DNA from: Neofusicoccum parvum
Taxonomy: Eukaryota; Ascomycota; Dothideomycetes; Botryosphaeriales; Botryosphaeriaceae
NCBI GenBank assembly: GCA_020912385.1
Contig: CP087211.1
Location: 1,488,001 to 1,552,000 of the forward strand
DNA: 64,000 nt
Direction of reading: 5' to 3'
The position numbers and the translations under genes are program-made. Every line of letters begins with the position of its first letter. The first letter of the stretch is position 1. The notes below the pieces were generated by a model, which was not told the DNA's origin, made no database searches, and saw only the letters and a program-made list of their open reading frames with translations. Positions 13,301-25,276 of this stretch are shown here, in pieces.

Positions 13301-13636
13301 GGTCTTGTTATGAAAACGAGGTTTAGGCCGCGACGTAGATCGTAGGTTTGCAGGCTTCGTCCGACGGAGGTAGTGATCTGGAATGTGGTCTTTCCGAGAG
13401 GAACGGTCGTGAATGGCACATCAGTTGGTGAAATCAGTCCTACAGTCTGCGCAGGTCAGCACTTTTTTTCTGGGCCGTCAGACATAAAAAATGGCGGCGC
13501 GTACGCGGAACGGCGCGAACAGCCTTGATTTTCCCGGGCGCGGCTTGCCCTCGGGCTGCACTTTGCTCGCATTGAGCCTCTGCCGCTTGGCGACGCGGCG
13601 GCCGGCGACTTCGGTAGAGGTGACAGTCGCAGGCAT
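10337..13636 (-). CDS. UTP21: U3 snoRNP / SSU processome WD40 protein Utp21 (WDR36)
   Basis: A component of the UTP-B subcomplex of the small-subunit processome, needed in the nucleolus for 18S rRNA maturation. Four exons (13505-13636, 11926-13446, 11582-11875, 10337-11533) encode 1047 aa; introns are 58, 50 and 48 nt. Exon 1 has a basic N-terminus (RRVAKRQRLNASK) and joins at FAPFR|TVGLISPTDVPF, which matches Utp21 orthologues. Two WD40 propellers follow, with repeats such as SAWKDKILAAWGG, ILAGRQDGSVEIWN, SGLDNSLKTWIFD, SASKDRTLWGWS and AASADSVIRVWD. The C-terminal Utp21 domain (DYELIQAWMAVFLRLHGE...VVGFLRSAR) confirms the identity and marks the true stop. All three junctions keep the frame. 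Confidence 0.95.
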
Positions 13637-14481
13637 TTGGGCAAGAAAAGAGCAGGCGGAGAGCGCGTTGCTGGAGCTCCGTCGCGGCGGGTGAAGCTGC
13701 GGGTCGAAAAATTCAGGTGGATTCGCCGGGATCTGCAGGGCGCCACAGCGGCCGTGGCTAGGCCGCAGCTAGGCCGGGGGGCAATAGTCGTGGCCGCGCA
13801 TCCCCCCGCGCCTTGCTCCATGTGGGCAGCTGTCTCACGACTCCAACCTTGTGCATGCAATAGTGCTATTCTTGCTTTTGGCCCCGACAGGAAGCAGAGC
13901 TCGTGCCCCGCCTCAGACACGACATCAAGCATGCCAAGTTCGCACCGCAGGCCCGAAACTGCACCTCGAGAGCTTGCATGAGCGTGCTGAATCTGTCCCA
14001 ATGGCAGCCCAGCAAGATGCATAACGCGGCCCTACACAGTCGCAGCAGTAGTCAAGCACTCAAGTAATGGAAGCCCGTGGGGCGAGTAGTGCAACGACCA
14101 AGGCCTGTCTCCGAGCTACACGTGCGATATGAAGTCATGTGGGGAGAGCGTGCCAGCCGGGCGGTGCTCCCCAGATGCGCGACGGAGCGGGTGACTCGTG
14201 GGGATGGAGGCTGAAGAGAGCGCTGGGGGCGCGCGAGAGCCAGTCACGGAAGCACGCCCTCCGCGTGGGTGAGCACTGCTGCCCGTCGCGGCCCGGCAGC
14301 GCGGCGTGGCAGGAAATAGGCGTGCGATGGCAACGACTAACGCGAGAACCCCCCGGGCCACTAACGTCATTCGCTGGGCCTAAGGCACGCATGCAGCACT
14401 TGCAGCGCGTCCGCTCTCCTGCCGAAAAGCAAATCCTCGAACCGCCACGTCCTGCGCGTCACGTCGGTCCAGCCACCCCAG
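13637..14481. other. divergent promoter region UTP21 / VIP1
   Basis: 845 bp between two head-to-head starts, GC-rich. It must hold both promoters and 5' leaders. Short open frames on both strands look random. I see no clear TATA box. Confidence 0.6.
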
Positions 14482-17400
14482 ATGGATCCTCTAACACGCA
14501 CAACTAGTGGTGAGAGCACCAGGTCGCGTCATGGATCACATTCGCTGTCTGGCGCCTCGTCGCCCTCGGCCAACCGCAAGGCTCGCTCTGCCGACCCTGG
14601 CACCAGCCTGGGCGACGTAGACCGGGCCAGCATATCTATGCCCCCTCCGAACCCCAAACCCATTGCTCGCCAGCAGCCCGACCGCAGACCCTCCAAGGCT
14701 TCCGACACCCTGGTGCCCGCCTCCAGCATCTTCGACCATCCCGAGGCCCAGAACTCCTCCGCAATCGACGATGATCCCACCCCGACCACTGCCATGTCTC
14801 CCTCCGCCGACAAGGAGTCCAACCGCATGTCCTTCTCGTCCCTGTACTCGCTCGGGTCGCAGATCTACAACAGTGCTCGCGGCTCCGGCGGTCCCAGCTC
14901 TATTGCGGGCAGTGAGCCGGATGGTACGTTTTGTGCATTCTTTGCCAGCTGTGCAGGCTAACATCACCCGAAGCGAAGTCGGACGGACCTTCCTATGGAA
15001 CAACTACGCAAACATCGTCCTTCTCGGTCACCACTTCCAGTAACAACAATGGCCCCTCGCCGTCGCAGCTACTCTCTCCGCGCGAGCAGGGCGGCGACCA
15101 TAGCTCTTCCACTTCGCAGTCCCTGAACGGACATCCTACCCACACCTCTCCGCACTCGACACCATTACTGCAGCACCGCCGTTCTCGCAGTCGGACTACC
15201 AACCCTGCTCGAAGGACGAGCCACCACGGCTCCAGCATTGCTGGTAGCGGAAGCCCGGCGAGCGAGCGCAGCATGGCAGCGAGCAAAGATGGCCGGGACA
15301 CCGAACCCAGAAAACCCCCGATTGGCATCATCGGAGTTTGTGCCATGGATACAAAGGCACGGAGCAAGCCCAGTCGGAACATTCTGAACAGGCTCATTGC
15401 GAACCAGGATTTTGAGGTCATTATCTTCGGTGACAAGGTCATCTTAGACGAAGAGGTGGAGAACTGGCCCATCTGCGACTTCTTGATATCCTTCTTTTCG
15501 GAAGGCTTTCCTCTCGACAAGGCCATCGCCTATGCCAAACTCAGGAAGCCGTTCTGTGTTAACGACCTGCCAATGCAGACAGTCCTCTGGGATCGCCGCC
15601 TGTGCTTGAAGATCCTGGACAAGTTGAATGTGCCGACCCCGAAGAGAGTGGAAGTGAACCGTGATGGCGGACCTACCTTGCCTTCTGCTGAGCTAGCCCA
15701 GCTCATGTATGAAAAGACGGGAGTCAAGTTGGAAGGCGCGGAAGATGGTACTGGAGGTGGTGTCAAACCTCCGGTGAGCGTTGAAGCACTTGAGGATAAT
15801 GATGTGATTCGCGTGGATGGTGTTGAGCTTCGAAAGCCCTTTGTCGAGAAGCCGACGAGCGGTGAAGATCACAACATTCATATCTACTTCCCGAAATCCG
15901 CAGGTGGTGGTGGTCGTCGACTTTTCAGAAAAATCAACAACAAAAGCTCGGAGGCGGACGACACTCTTGATGTTCCGAGATCAGTTACCGATCCGGACAG
16001 CAGCTACATCTACGAACAGTTCCTTCGAGTGGAGAATGCCGAGGATGTCAAAGCCTATACCGTTGGTCCGGATTTCTGCCATGCGGAGACCAGGAAATCC
16101 CCAGTTGTCGATGGCGTTGTGAAGCGCAACCCGAACGGCAAGGAAATCCGCTATGTCACCAGTCTCACCAAAGAAGAGGTGGCTATAGCCTCCAGGATTG
16201 CCCAGGGCTTTGGACAACGGGTCTGCGGCTTCGATTTGCTTCGTACTGGAGACAAGAGCTACGTCATTGATGTCAATGGGTGGAGCTTTGTCAAGGATAA
16301 TAACGACTACTACGAAAAATGCTCAAGCATTCTCAAGCAGATGTTCATCCAAGAAAAGCAGCGCCGCGGTGGGTCCAAGCCACCCGAGCAGGCTTCCAGC
16401 GAGCATGAAGATGCGCCAAGCCTTACAGAAAAGCCTGTAAACCAGCGGAAGAACACCCTCTCCGGCCACAGGGCTCAGTTGAAATCCATTCTCAAATCCC
16501 CAAGCATGTCCCGAATCGCGCATCATGTGCACCATGGCCACCACAGTCATGGTTCAGGTTCACCTGATCTCTCGTCTAGCACTACTCCGATCACATCGCC
16601 TCCAAGCCTCGAGAAGGACCCGAGAACTTCTTCGCCCACACCCGCAGCTAGTGAGATGCTTCCGCCTCCCGCCGTCGCGGAGGTGACTTCCCATCCACGG
16701 ACTGAGACGGAGGGACAGACAACACCATTACCAAAGCCAGCATCTAAAGCTCAGTGGAAGCTCAAAGGAATGGTTTCAGTTATCCGCCACGCGGACAGAA
16801 CGCCAAAGCAGAAGATCAAGTACAGTTTCCACACGAAACCTTTCATCGACCTACTCAAAGGGCATCAGGAGGAAGTTCTGTTGACTGGTGAGCTAGCACT
16901 TCAAAGTGTTCAGGATGCCGTCACAAAAGCTTTTGCAGAAGGCGAAGAAGACAAGGACAAGCTCAATAGCCTCAGGAATGCATTGAACAAGCGCATTGGT
17001 TGGCCTGGAACCAAGGTGCAAATCAAGCCGATGTTCCGCAAGCGCAAGAAGGAAGAGATGCCTCCAGAGCTCCTCGCAGAGATGCCCTCGGAGAGCGAGA
17101 ACGAGAAAGGTCATGAAGGGCACAGCGCTGAAGACAAGCCCCCAGAGGACCCAGAGAAGCTGAAGGAGTGGAGAGAAAAGAGAAGCGACTCACTCTCCGG
17201 CATCACTTTGTCACGCATCGCTGCCGCCGAAAACAACTTGATCCTCGACAAGCTCCAGCTTATCATCAAATGGGGTGGCGAGCCAACACATTCGGCTCGT
17301 TATCAAGCTCACGATCTCGGCGAGAACCTCAGGAACGATATGCTCCTCATGAACCGCGATGCTTTGGACGATGTCCGCGTCTACAGTAGCTCTGAACGCC

Positions 17401-19025
17401 GTTCAACAACAAGCGCTCAGATCTTTGCAACCACGTTCCTCAACCAGCAAGAACTTCCCCACGACTTCATTACCGTGCGGAAGGACCTCCTCGACGATTC
17501 CAATGCAGCCAAGGACGAGATGGATAAGGTCAAGAAGAAGTTGAAGATTCTTCTCCGACAAGGCAACAAGGCCCCACCACAATTTGCTTGGCCCGACAAT
17601 ATGCCCGAGCCATTCATCGTCGTTCGTCGTGTTGTCGACCTCATGAAGTTCCACCGGAAGGTTATGCGTCACAACTTCACGAAGCTGCGAAGCAGTGCGG
17701 CATCGTCTTTGGCTGCCGTTGCGAAGGGGACTGCAGCCGACGTTGCCAATGGTGGAGACGGATCTACGGTCACGACCACATCCACGAATATAACGAGCAT
17801 CCAGGCCCGCTGGTGCAGTGGTGAAGACCCCGAGCTTTTCAGGGAGCGATGGGAGAAACTGTTCAAGGAATTTTGTGATGAAGAGAAAGTTGACCCGAGC
17901 AAGGTATCGGAGCTTTATGACACCATGAAGTTCGATGCCCTTCACAACCGGCAGTTCCTCGAATGGGTTTTTACCCCTGATACTAGCTTACTAGAAGAGG
18001 AAGCGCTTGAAGATAGTGCCATCAAGGATAACAACACATCTAGCGCCAAATCTACGCAACCTCCGAGCCCTTCGGAGCCAATGCGTGAGCCGCCGAAGGA
18101 GCAGCAACCGCATGATAAGGGAAGTATATCCCAGCGCATGGGGTTCAGACGCCGCTCCGAAGCCGCCTCGGCGTTCGGTAGCAGGTCTAAGGAACAGTCG
18201 CCCGCACCTGAGTCCTACTTCAACCTCTTCGAGGGTGTTGGCAACGGTTCTTTGCCTTCCAAGGCGAAGACCGACGCACGTCTGGAGCGTCTGAGAGAGC
18301 TCTACAAGCTTTGCAAGGTCCTATTTGACTACATCGGCCCGCAGGAATACGGCATTACCGACGCGGAGAAGCTCGAAATCGGTCTCTTAACCTCCCTCCC
18401 TCTCCTCAAAGAGATTGTCAAGGACCTCGAGGAGGTACAAGCATCCGAAGATCCGAAATCCTTCTTCTACTTCACCAAGGAATCCCACATCTACACGCTC
18501 CTCAATTGCATACTCGAGGGTGGCATCCAGACCAAGATCAAGCGCAACGCCATCCCCGAGCTCGACTACCTGTCCCAGATCTGCTTTGAGCTCTTCGAAT
18601 CCCAGAACTCGACGTCCGAGGACGAGCCTAGCTCGTTCAACTACTCGATCCGCATCAGCTTGAGCCCCGGCTGTCACACATTCGACCCGCTAGACGTGCA
18701 GCTCGACTCGAAGCATTGTATTGGCATCGCGCAGCGTAGGAGCCTCACGAGCCATCACGATTGGATGCAGGTCATCGAGACTCTGAGGGATAAGTTCCAC
18801 ACGGTGAAGCTACCCAAGTCGTTCATTGCGATCAACTTGTCGGAGAAAGTGCCGCAGGCATTTGGGATGCAGGAGAAGTCGGACGAGCTATTGACGCAGT
18901 CGGAGCTGGAGGAGGGACTGGAGTCGCAAGAAGAGAAGCAGGAGCTGAATGAGAAGCTCGATGAGACGCAAGAGAAACAAGAGGCCCTGCAAGAGCAACA
19001 AGAGCAGCAGGTTCAACAAGAATAG
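14482..19025 (+). CDS. VIP1: inositol hexakisphosphate / diphosphoinositol-pentakisphosphate kinase (PPIP5K, Vip1/Asp1)
   Basis: A bifunctional inositol pyrophosphate enzyme. The N-terminal ATP-grasp kinase adds the 1-diphosphate to InsP6 or 5-InsP7, and a C-terminal histidine-acid-phosphatase-like domain removes it. It acts in phosphate sensing, cell polarity and microtubule control. Two exons (14482-14923, 14974-19025; 50-nt intron) give 1497 aa. Residues 1-260 are a Ser/Pro/Thr-rich disordered extension. The kinase starts near residue 262 (IGIIGVCAMDTKARSKPSRN) and shows VNDLPMQTVLWDRR and DVNGWSFVKDNNDYY. A His/Ser-rich linker with HHVHHGHHSHG follows. The phosphatase domain begins at MVSVIRHADRTPKQK (R752, H753) and includes VYSSSERRSTTSAQ. 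The RHADRTP motif is the family's variant of RHGxRxP. The tail is Glu/Gln-rich coiled-coil-like sequence. Very secure. Confidence 0.96.
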
Positions 19026-19509
19026 ACGGTCTGTGAATTTTCAAGACGAACCACGTGTCATGACTTTCCTTTGGCATGGACTTTCTCCTTTGGTGTTCTC
19101 GTTTGCAGCATCTGGGTTTAGAAATGGCCGTCTGGATCACGGTTTGGGGCCTGGGGTGTGGATAGAGTAGAGCCGTAGCGAAGCTGATTTGGAGGCTTGC
19201 ATGGAAATGAGGGTTGGTTGTCTGAATGGTTTGAGCGTTGTCGTTGGGATTCAAGAAACTAAGCAACAATGTTCGATATACTATGCGAATTATCATTGTG
19301 ATTGATATGGGTTCACTTTCTCTTACAGTACACACCTAGTGAATGCAGGCTCGGGCTTTCGTATGTAAATTCGCTACATACTACCACCTCGCTCCCGCGT
19401 AGCAAGAAAGCTCTCCAATACTCGACTCTCAGCTGATTGTGTATTTTGGGATATCATGATAACTGCTGCTCCGAATTGCCTTTTAGTCCCACAGGCATGG
19501 CTTGCTTCC
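19026..19509. other. intergenic, tail-to-tail VIP1 / AAR2
   Basis: 484 bp between convergent stop codons, AT-rich. Only 3' UTRs are expected, and nothing else is seen. Confidence 0.6.
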
Positions 19510-20865
19510 TCAATACCTCGCATCCATATCCTCCAAGTCCACCTCATCTTCCGACTCCTCCTGCACCTCCACATCCGCAATCCCAGACTCCGGTTTCGCC
19601 AACTTCTTCCCCTGCTGTTCCGCCTGCTCGCCACTTTCAACACTCCCGGTAGTGACACCCAAGCTCCTCGCCTGCTCTTCCGTCAACTCCACCACCATTG
19701 GCGCGAAATCTCCCGTCTCGTCATCCTCATCGAACCGCGTTCCCACATCCATCTCAACGCGCTCTCCATCCTCCAGCTCAAGCATGCCTCTCCTCACGAA
19801 CGAGTCGTCCAGCTGCCAGCCAAATTCCTCCTTCAGGAAATCCTCCAGCTCGTCCAGTTCGTCCACAACGTCCGACTTCTCCTTGCCCTCCAGCTCCTCA
19901 AGGCCCTTCCTAAATTTCCGTAGTAGTTTCTTCAGCATCGCGCCACCCTCATCGCTCAGATCAAACAGCATGCCCTCCGCATCCTGGCAATGCTGCAGCT
20001 GCAGCTTCAAAAGCTGCAAAAAGCTGACGTACAGCCCCGCCCTCCTTACCACCGCCTTCTTGCACGTCAGCAGCAGCGTCAGGATCCTCTTCCACTGCTC
20101 CAGGCAGCTGTTGTTATTCAGCGTCAGCACCATCAAAAACGCAAACTGCATCTCCCCCAGCAGCTGCGCCTCGTCGCCGCCGCAATACCGCTCCAGCAGA
20201 TCGCCGAGCGCCCACGACCGATCCTGCGCGGCCTCGGTGCGCTCCCTGCCGGTCACGCCGGGGCGCCAGGTGCGCTTGAGGTCGACCGGCAGCAGGCACA
20301 GCTCCTTCTCGGGCTGGAAGGCGCTCTGCTCGCGCGGCAGGCCGGGGATGTCGTCCATGTCCCTGGCGGCGCTGCTCGCGCTGGTCAGGCACCAGTGGTC
20401 GCGGCGGCGCTCGGCGCCCAGGACGCGGTCCAGCAGCGGCTCGCCGACGCGGTCCGTCAGCCGGCGCCAGTCGAGCTCCTTGTCGCCCTCGTCGTCGGCG
20501 TCCTTGCTGGCGCTCTGCCGGTACGGCGTCAGCCCGTCGCGCCACACCGCCCCGAGGTTCGCGCGCCACCGCAGCGCCTCCGCCGTGTCCGTCTCGGCGA
20601 CGAGCTCCTCGGTCTCGCGGTCCCACTTCTTGATGAAGAGCTCGGGCGGGCCGGAGCCGTCGGCCGCGGCGCCGCCGCCGCGCACGCGGAACCAGGCGCC
20701 GTGGCGGACGGAGAGCGAGTTGGTGCTGCTGGCGAAGACGAAGTGCCACCCCGGCGGTAGCTCTCTGATGCCCTTGAAGCGGTCCGTGGTGGTGAAGGAG
20801 AGGAGGTTGATGCCGCCGAGGGCGCCGGCTGGGACGAGGAGGAGGACACAGGCTTTGCCGTCCAT
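19510..20865 (-). CDS. AAR2: U5 snRNP assembly factor Aar2
   Basis: The Prp8-binding chaperone of the cytoplasmic/nuclear U5 snRNP precursor, which must leave before Brr2 binds. Single exon, 451 aa from MDGKACVLL. The N-terminal domain shows GINLLSFTTTDRFKGIRELPPGWHFVFAS and the SVRHGAWF motif, and then ELFIKKWD. The C-terminal helical domain contains LGEMQFAFLMVL, CLEQWKRILTLLLTCKKAV and YVSFLQLLKLQLQHC. All match Aar2. An in-frame ATG 41 codons upstream (20988) would add a Pro/Ser-rich leader with no family match, so I chose 20865. The C-terminus is a long acidic Glu-rich tail. The antisense strand carries a 561-codon open frame that is a compositional shadow. Confidence 0.93.
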   Translation of the reverse strand: MDGKACVLLLVPAGALGGINLLSFTTTDRFKGIRELPPGWHFVFASSTNSLSVRHGAWFRVRGGGAAADGSGPPELFIKKWDRETEELVAETDTAEALRWRANLGAVWRDGLTPYRQSASKDADDEGDKELDWRRLTDRVGEPLLDRVLGAERRRDHWCLTSASSAARDMDDIPGLPREQSAFQPEKELCLLPVDLKRTWRPGVTGRERTEAAQDRSWALGDLLERYCGGDEAQLLGEMQFAFLMVLTLNNNSCLEQWKRILTLLLTCKKAVVRRAGLYVSFLQLLKLQLQHCQDAEGMLFDLSDEGGAMLKKLLRKFRKGLEELEGKEKSDVVDELDELEDFLKEEFGWQLDDSFVRRGMLELEDGERVEMDVGTRFDEDDETGDFAPMVVELTEEQARSLGVTTGSVESGEQAEQQGKKLAKPESGIADVEVQEESEDEVDLEDMDARY

Positions 20866-21815
20866 CTTTTTCTTTCTTTCTTCTTTCTCCGCGGATGGAG
20901 TGTTTGCTTGCTGGATGATCGGTGGTCTTCCGGAACTCGAAAAGTTCAGGGTTTCCGGATTGGGTGGCGGATGTGGGAAAATTGCCACGATCTCGGGTCC
21001 GCTGCGGCCTGTGATGGTGTGGAAAAGCGTAGAATTTATCGCATGGCGTCAAATCGGGAGTTGCGGCGGCGAAACGAGGACTTTCGCTCGGCTCATACAG
21101 CGAAGGTCATGGAAGTTTTCAGCAGCAGTTTTGCTGTTTAGGTCTTTCTCCTACCAAGCGTGCATATTAATGATTCGGCGTAGGTGACGTCGGACATGGT
21201 GCGCACGTGAAAAGTTGCAGCGTCGCAGCCTCGAGCGAAAGTCGTTGCCGGCCGAACCTCCCGCATTCAGCGACAAGAACTCTTTAGAATTAGGTCACGG
21301 CAGCGCATGTTCAAGAGTCTGAATGATCTTATTTATTGTATTCAAAAATTGATAGCAGATAAAGTTATGTAGGGAGTCAAAACCACCTAACGAAATAGAA
21401 TGTCCGTTAAGTTTTCTCAAGACGTTCCCACCATGGCTACACCGCATACGGACCGGTTGTAAGGTTATGCGAATGATAGTCCGCATGAAGTGCAGCGGTA
21501 ATCTTCCTCGATTCCAGGAACCGCTTCAGCTAGGATAAAGGCTGGGCGGGCAGATATTTCGAGGTTGCAAAGGCGGTGAACCACCTAGCGAGTGTCACGG
21601 AGGGAAGAGGGGCATGGAAATCATTCGTGACCCTTACATTTCTTTTTTGCTGCCTAAAGTTGGGTGAACTGGCGAGTGCACGTTTGAAATGATCTGATGG
21701 TCAATTCAATGTGACAAGCCGAAAAGGTGAGGACCAGGCGAAAAATGCCGTTCCTCTCGTAGTTGTCATCAGCCCCATAGACCTCGAACGCACACCCAAA
21801 ACCATGCGCACCAAA
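20866..21815. other. intergenic: AAR2 promoter and RPS14 3' region
   Basis: 950 bp, AT-rich around 21300-21700. It holds the AAR2 promoter side and the 3' UTR of RPS14. The short ORFs have no coding character. Confidence 0.6.
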
Positions 21816-22700
<885 letters not shown>

Positions 22701-23073
22701 TGTGTCGGCTGAGGGTGATGACAAGGAGGGGTTGTCGTTGGGGTTGTCGAGGGTCGCTGGTGGTCGTCGCGAGAGGAGGAAAACCGGAGGCGCTTTTTCG
22801 CGCGGCGTCGCGGTGTGGGCGCCAAGATTTTCGCGGGCCGGTGTTCAGCCGGACGCGGCGCCGACCTCGCTTGTTCGCGTGCAGGCCTTTTAATCTTCTC
22901 ACCTCCGCCTCTTCTCGTCCTTTCTTCTGCACCGCGCGACTTACAATGTGCGCTGCGCCCACTTGAGACTGCGACGTACCTGGCTCTAACGGCGAGCTAT
23001 TGAGAATACACAGCAGCACTTGAGCACGCGGCTTTCCCATTGTCGGCGCTGCGACGCGCCCCCACTCACAGTC
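22701..23073. promoter_or_regulatory. bidirectional promoter region RPS14 / TYR1
   Basis: 373 bp separate the start codons of two divergently transcribed genes, so both promoters and both leaders are inside it. It includes C/T-rich tracts of the kind common in ribosomal protein gene leaders. No factor site was assigned. Confidence 0.55.
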
Positions 23074-24986
23074 ATGGCGGACTCGGACAAGACGGTCGGC
23101 ATCATTGGCATGGGCGACATGGGGAAGATGTACGCGAAGAGGATCAGCGAGGCTGGCTGGAGGTAAGTCGTGTGTGTGGAGCATGGTGGGCATTGTTTCT
23201 GCAAAGGTAAGCGACTTCCTCCGCTCTCTCCTTCCTTTGTAATGATGACTTGAGTGCATTTGGCTCGAGTATGGCCTTTCGTCTCCGATGTTGCCGTTCC
23301 GGTACTCGGAAGTGCGGGAGGTCGTCCATGATGTAACATCTCAGCTACCTTTTTCTTCTTTGTCTGAAAAACACCAACTTCACCACGTTCTGTTCGCAAG
23401 CTCTTTTCCAGACCAGCTTTGCTAACTCGCGAAAAGTTTTCACAGATACACTCGATCATGCTGAATTTTGAACCCATCTGATGGTTGATCCCGTGCAGGG
23501 TCAACGCCTGCGATGCGCCGAGCAAGTACGAAGAATTGAAAGAGCTGTACGCCGGACACGTAGGGCACACATCTTGTACTTTATCCAGAGCATCCAAGGG
23601 CGGCTGGCTGAGGCTCGCGCTAGAACAATATACACATATACCCCGACGGCCATCTCGTCTCCAGGTGCAGTGACTACATCATCTACAGCGTGCCAGCTGA
23701 GGCTATCGACAGCGTTGTCGCCAAATACGGCCCATGTATGAATTGCGCGACCACTTGATCCCAAAGCCTTCAACCGTGCCAACTGATACCTTTGCTCCCA
23801 CGCAGCCACCAAGCTCGGCGGTATCGTGGGCGGACAGACGTCCTGCAAAGCACCGGAGATCGCTGCCTTCGAGAAACACCTGCCGCCAGACGTCGAGATC
23901 GTGCCAGTCCACTCCCTCCACGGGCCCGGCGTCGACCCCAAAGGCCAGCCGCTCGTCCTAATCCAGCACCGCGCCTCGGACGCCTCCTTCGCGCTGGTCG
24001 AGCGCATCCTCTCATGCCTAAACTCCAAGCACGTCTACCTGACCGCCGCCGAGCACGACCGCATCACCGCCGACACGCAAGCCGTCACGCACGCGGCCTT
24101 CCTCTCCATGGGCGCGGCCTGGCACGCCAACGCACAGTTTCCCTGGGAGATCCCGCGCTACGTGGGCGGCATCGAGAACGTCAAGATCAACGTGACGCTG
24201 CGCATCTACAGCAACAAGTGGCACGTGTACGCCGGGCTCGCCATCCTCAACCCCTACGCCCAGCGCCAGATCCGCCAGTACGCCGCCAGCGTTACCGAGC
24301 TGTTCAAGCTGATGCTGGCCGGCCACAAGGACGAGCTGCGCGCCCGCATCTACACCGCCGCCAAGGCGGTGTTCAGGGATCAGGGTGATGAGAACCTTCT
24401 GCTCAAGGATGACGTGCTCGATCGGTTTAGTCTGGGCGAGAAGCCGCCCGAGAGGGTGAAGAATAACCATTTGAGCTTGCTGGCTATGGTGGATTGTTGG
24501 TGGAAGCTGGGAATCGTGCCGTACGATCATATGATCTGCTCGACGCCTGTGAGTTTGTGCAGTACCGTTCGCTTGGGGGACGGGCCTGGAAAGGAAGAAG
24601 GCGAGTTGAACAAGAGGGTGTGCTAATATAGTTGATGTGAACAGCTCTTCCGTCTTTGGCTTGGAATCACGGAGTACCTGTTCCGCAAGCCCGACTTGCT
24701 TGAGGAGGTCATCGAGACGGCGATTCACGACAATACCTTCCGTGCCGACGACCTGGAGTTCACGTTCGCCGCCAGAGTATGTGGTCTCTCCTTTCCTTTG
24801 AATCACCCTGCGAGACTGACAGGATAACCGCAGGACTGGAGTGACCGCGTGAGCCTGGGACACATGGAAGCGTACCGCGAGAAGTTTGAGCATATCCAGA
24901 CTTACTTCGAGCCCCGTTTCCCGGAGGCGAAGAGAGTAGGTAACGAGATGATCAAGACCATCTTGGCAAAGACCACGAATTCGTAG
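23074..24986 (+). CDS. TYR1: prephenate dehydrogenase (NADP+)
   Basis: Converts prephenate to 4-hydroxyphenylpyruvate by oxidative decarboxylation, the committed step to tyrosine, in the cytosol. Six exons (23074-23162, 23499-23559, 23624-23735, 23806-24548, 24645-24776, 24834-24986) give 429 aa. The N-terminal Rossmann fingerprint is VGIIGMGDMGKMYAKRI. Spliced exons give RVNACDAPSKYEELKEL, NNIHIYPDGHLVSRCSDYIIYSV and IVGGQTSCKAPEIAAFEKHLP, then EIVPVHSLHGPGVDPKGQ with the conserved VHSLHGP. The C-terminal all-helical domain ends DDLEFTFAAR|DWSDRVSLGHMEAY. Intron 1 is unusually long (336 nt) and removes the region just after the Rossmann motif. All phases are consistent. Confidence 0.95.
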
Positions 24987-25276
24987 AGATCATAGTATTT
25001 GGGTATTCCCAGGTGGTAGCCACCACTTTAGGACTTCGTCCTGCTGGAGCCATCACCTCACTGTTCTAATCTTACAATCATGCCGTAATGAAGCCAATCA
25101 TGGGTATTGTGATCGTTTTTTGTCTCCAAACCGTGCCAGCGCCCAGTTATTGGTGAGCGCCTCCCTATGTATACGCCTTTTCTGCTGAGGTGAACATTTC
25201 CCACGTAGAGATGCGCCAATGCCGTGTTTTCGACTTGTGCGAGGCTGCCTGCTCCGCAATCCTGATGTTCAGCCGT

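Noticed and set aside
19502..21187. 561-codon + strand frame, Ser-rich
   Set aside because: Antisense to AAR2; Ser/Arg bias reflects the complement of Glu/Leu/Asp-rich coding.
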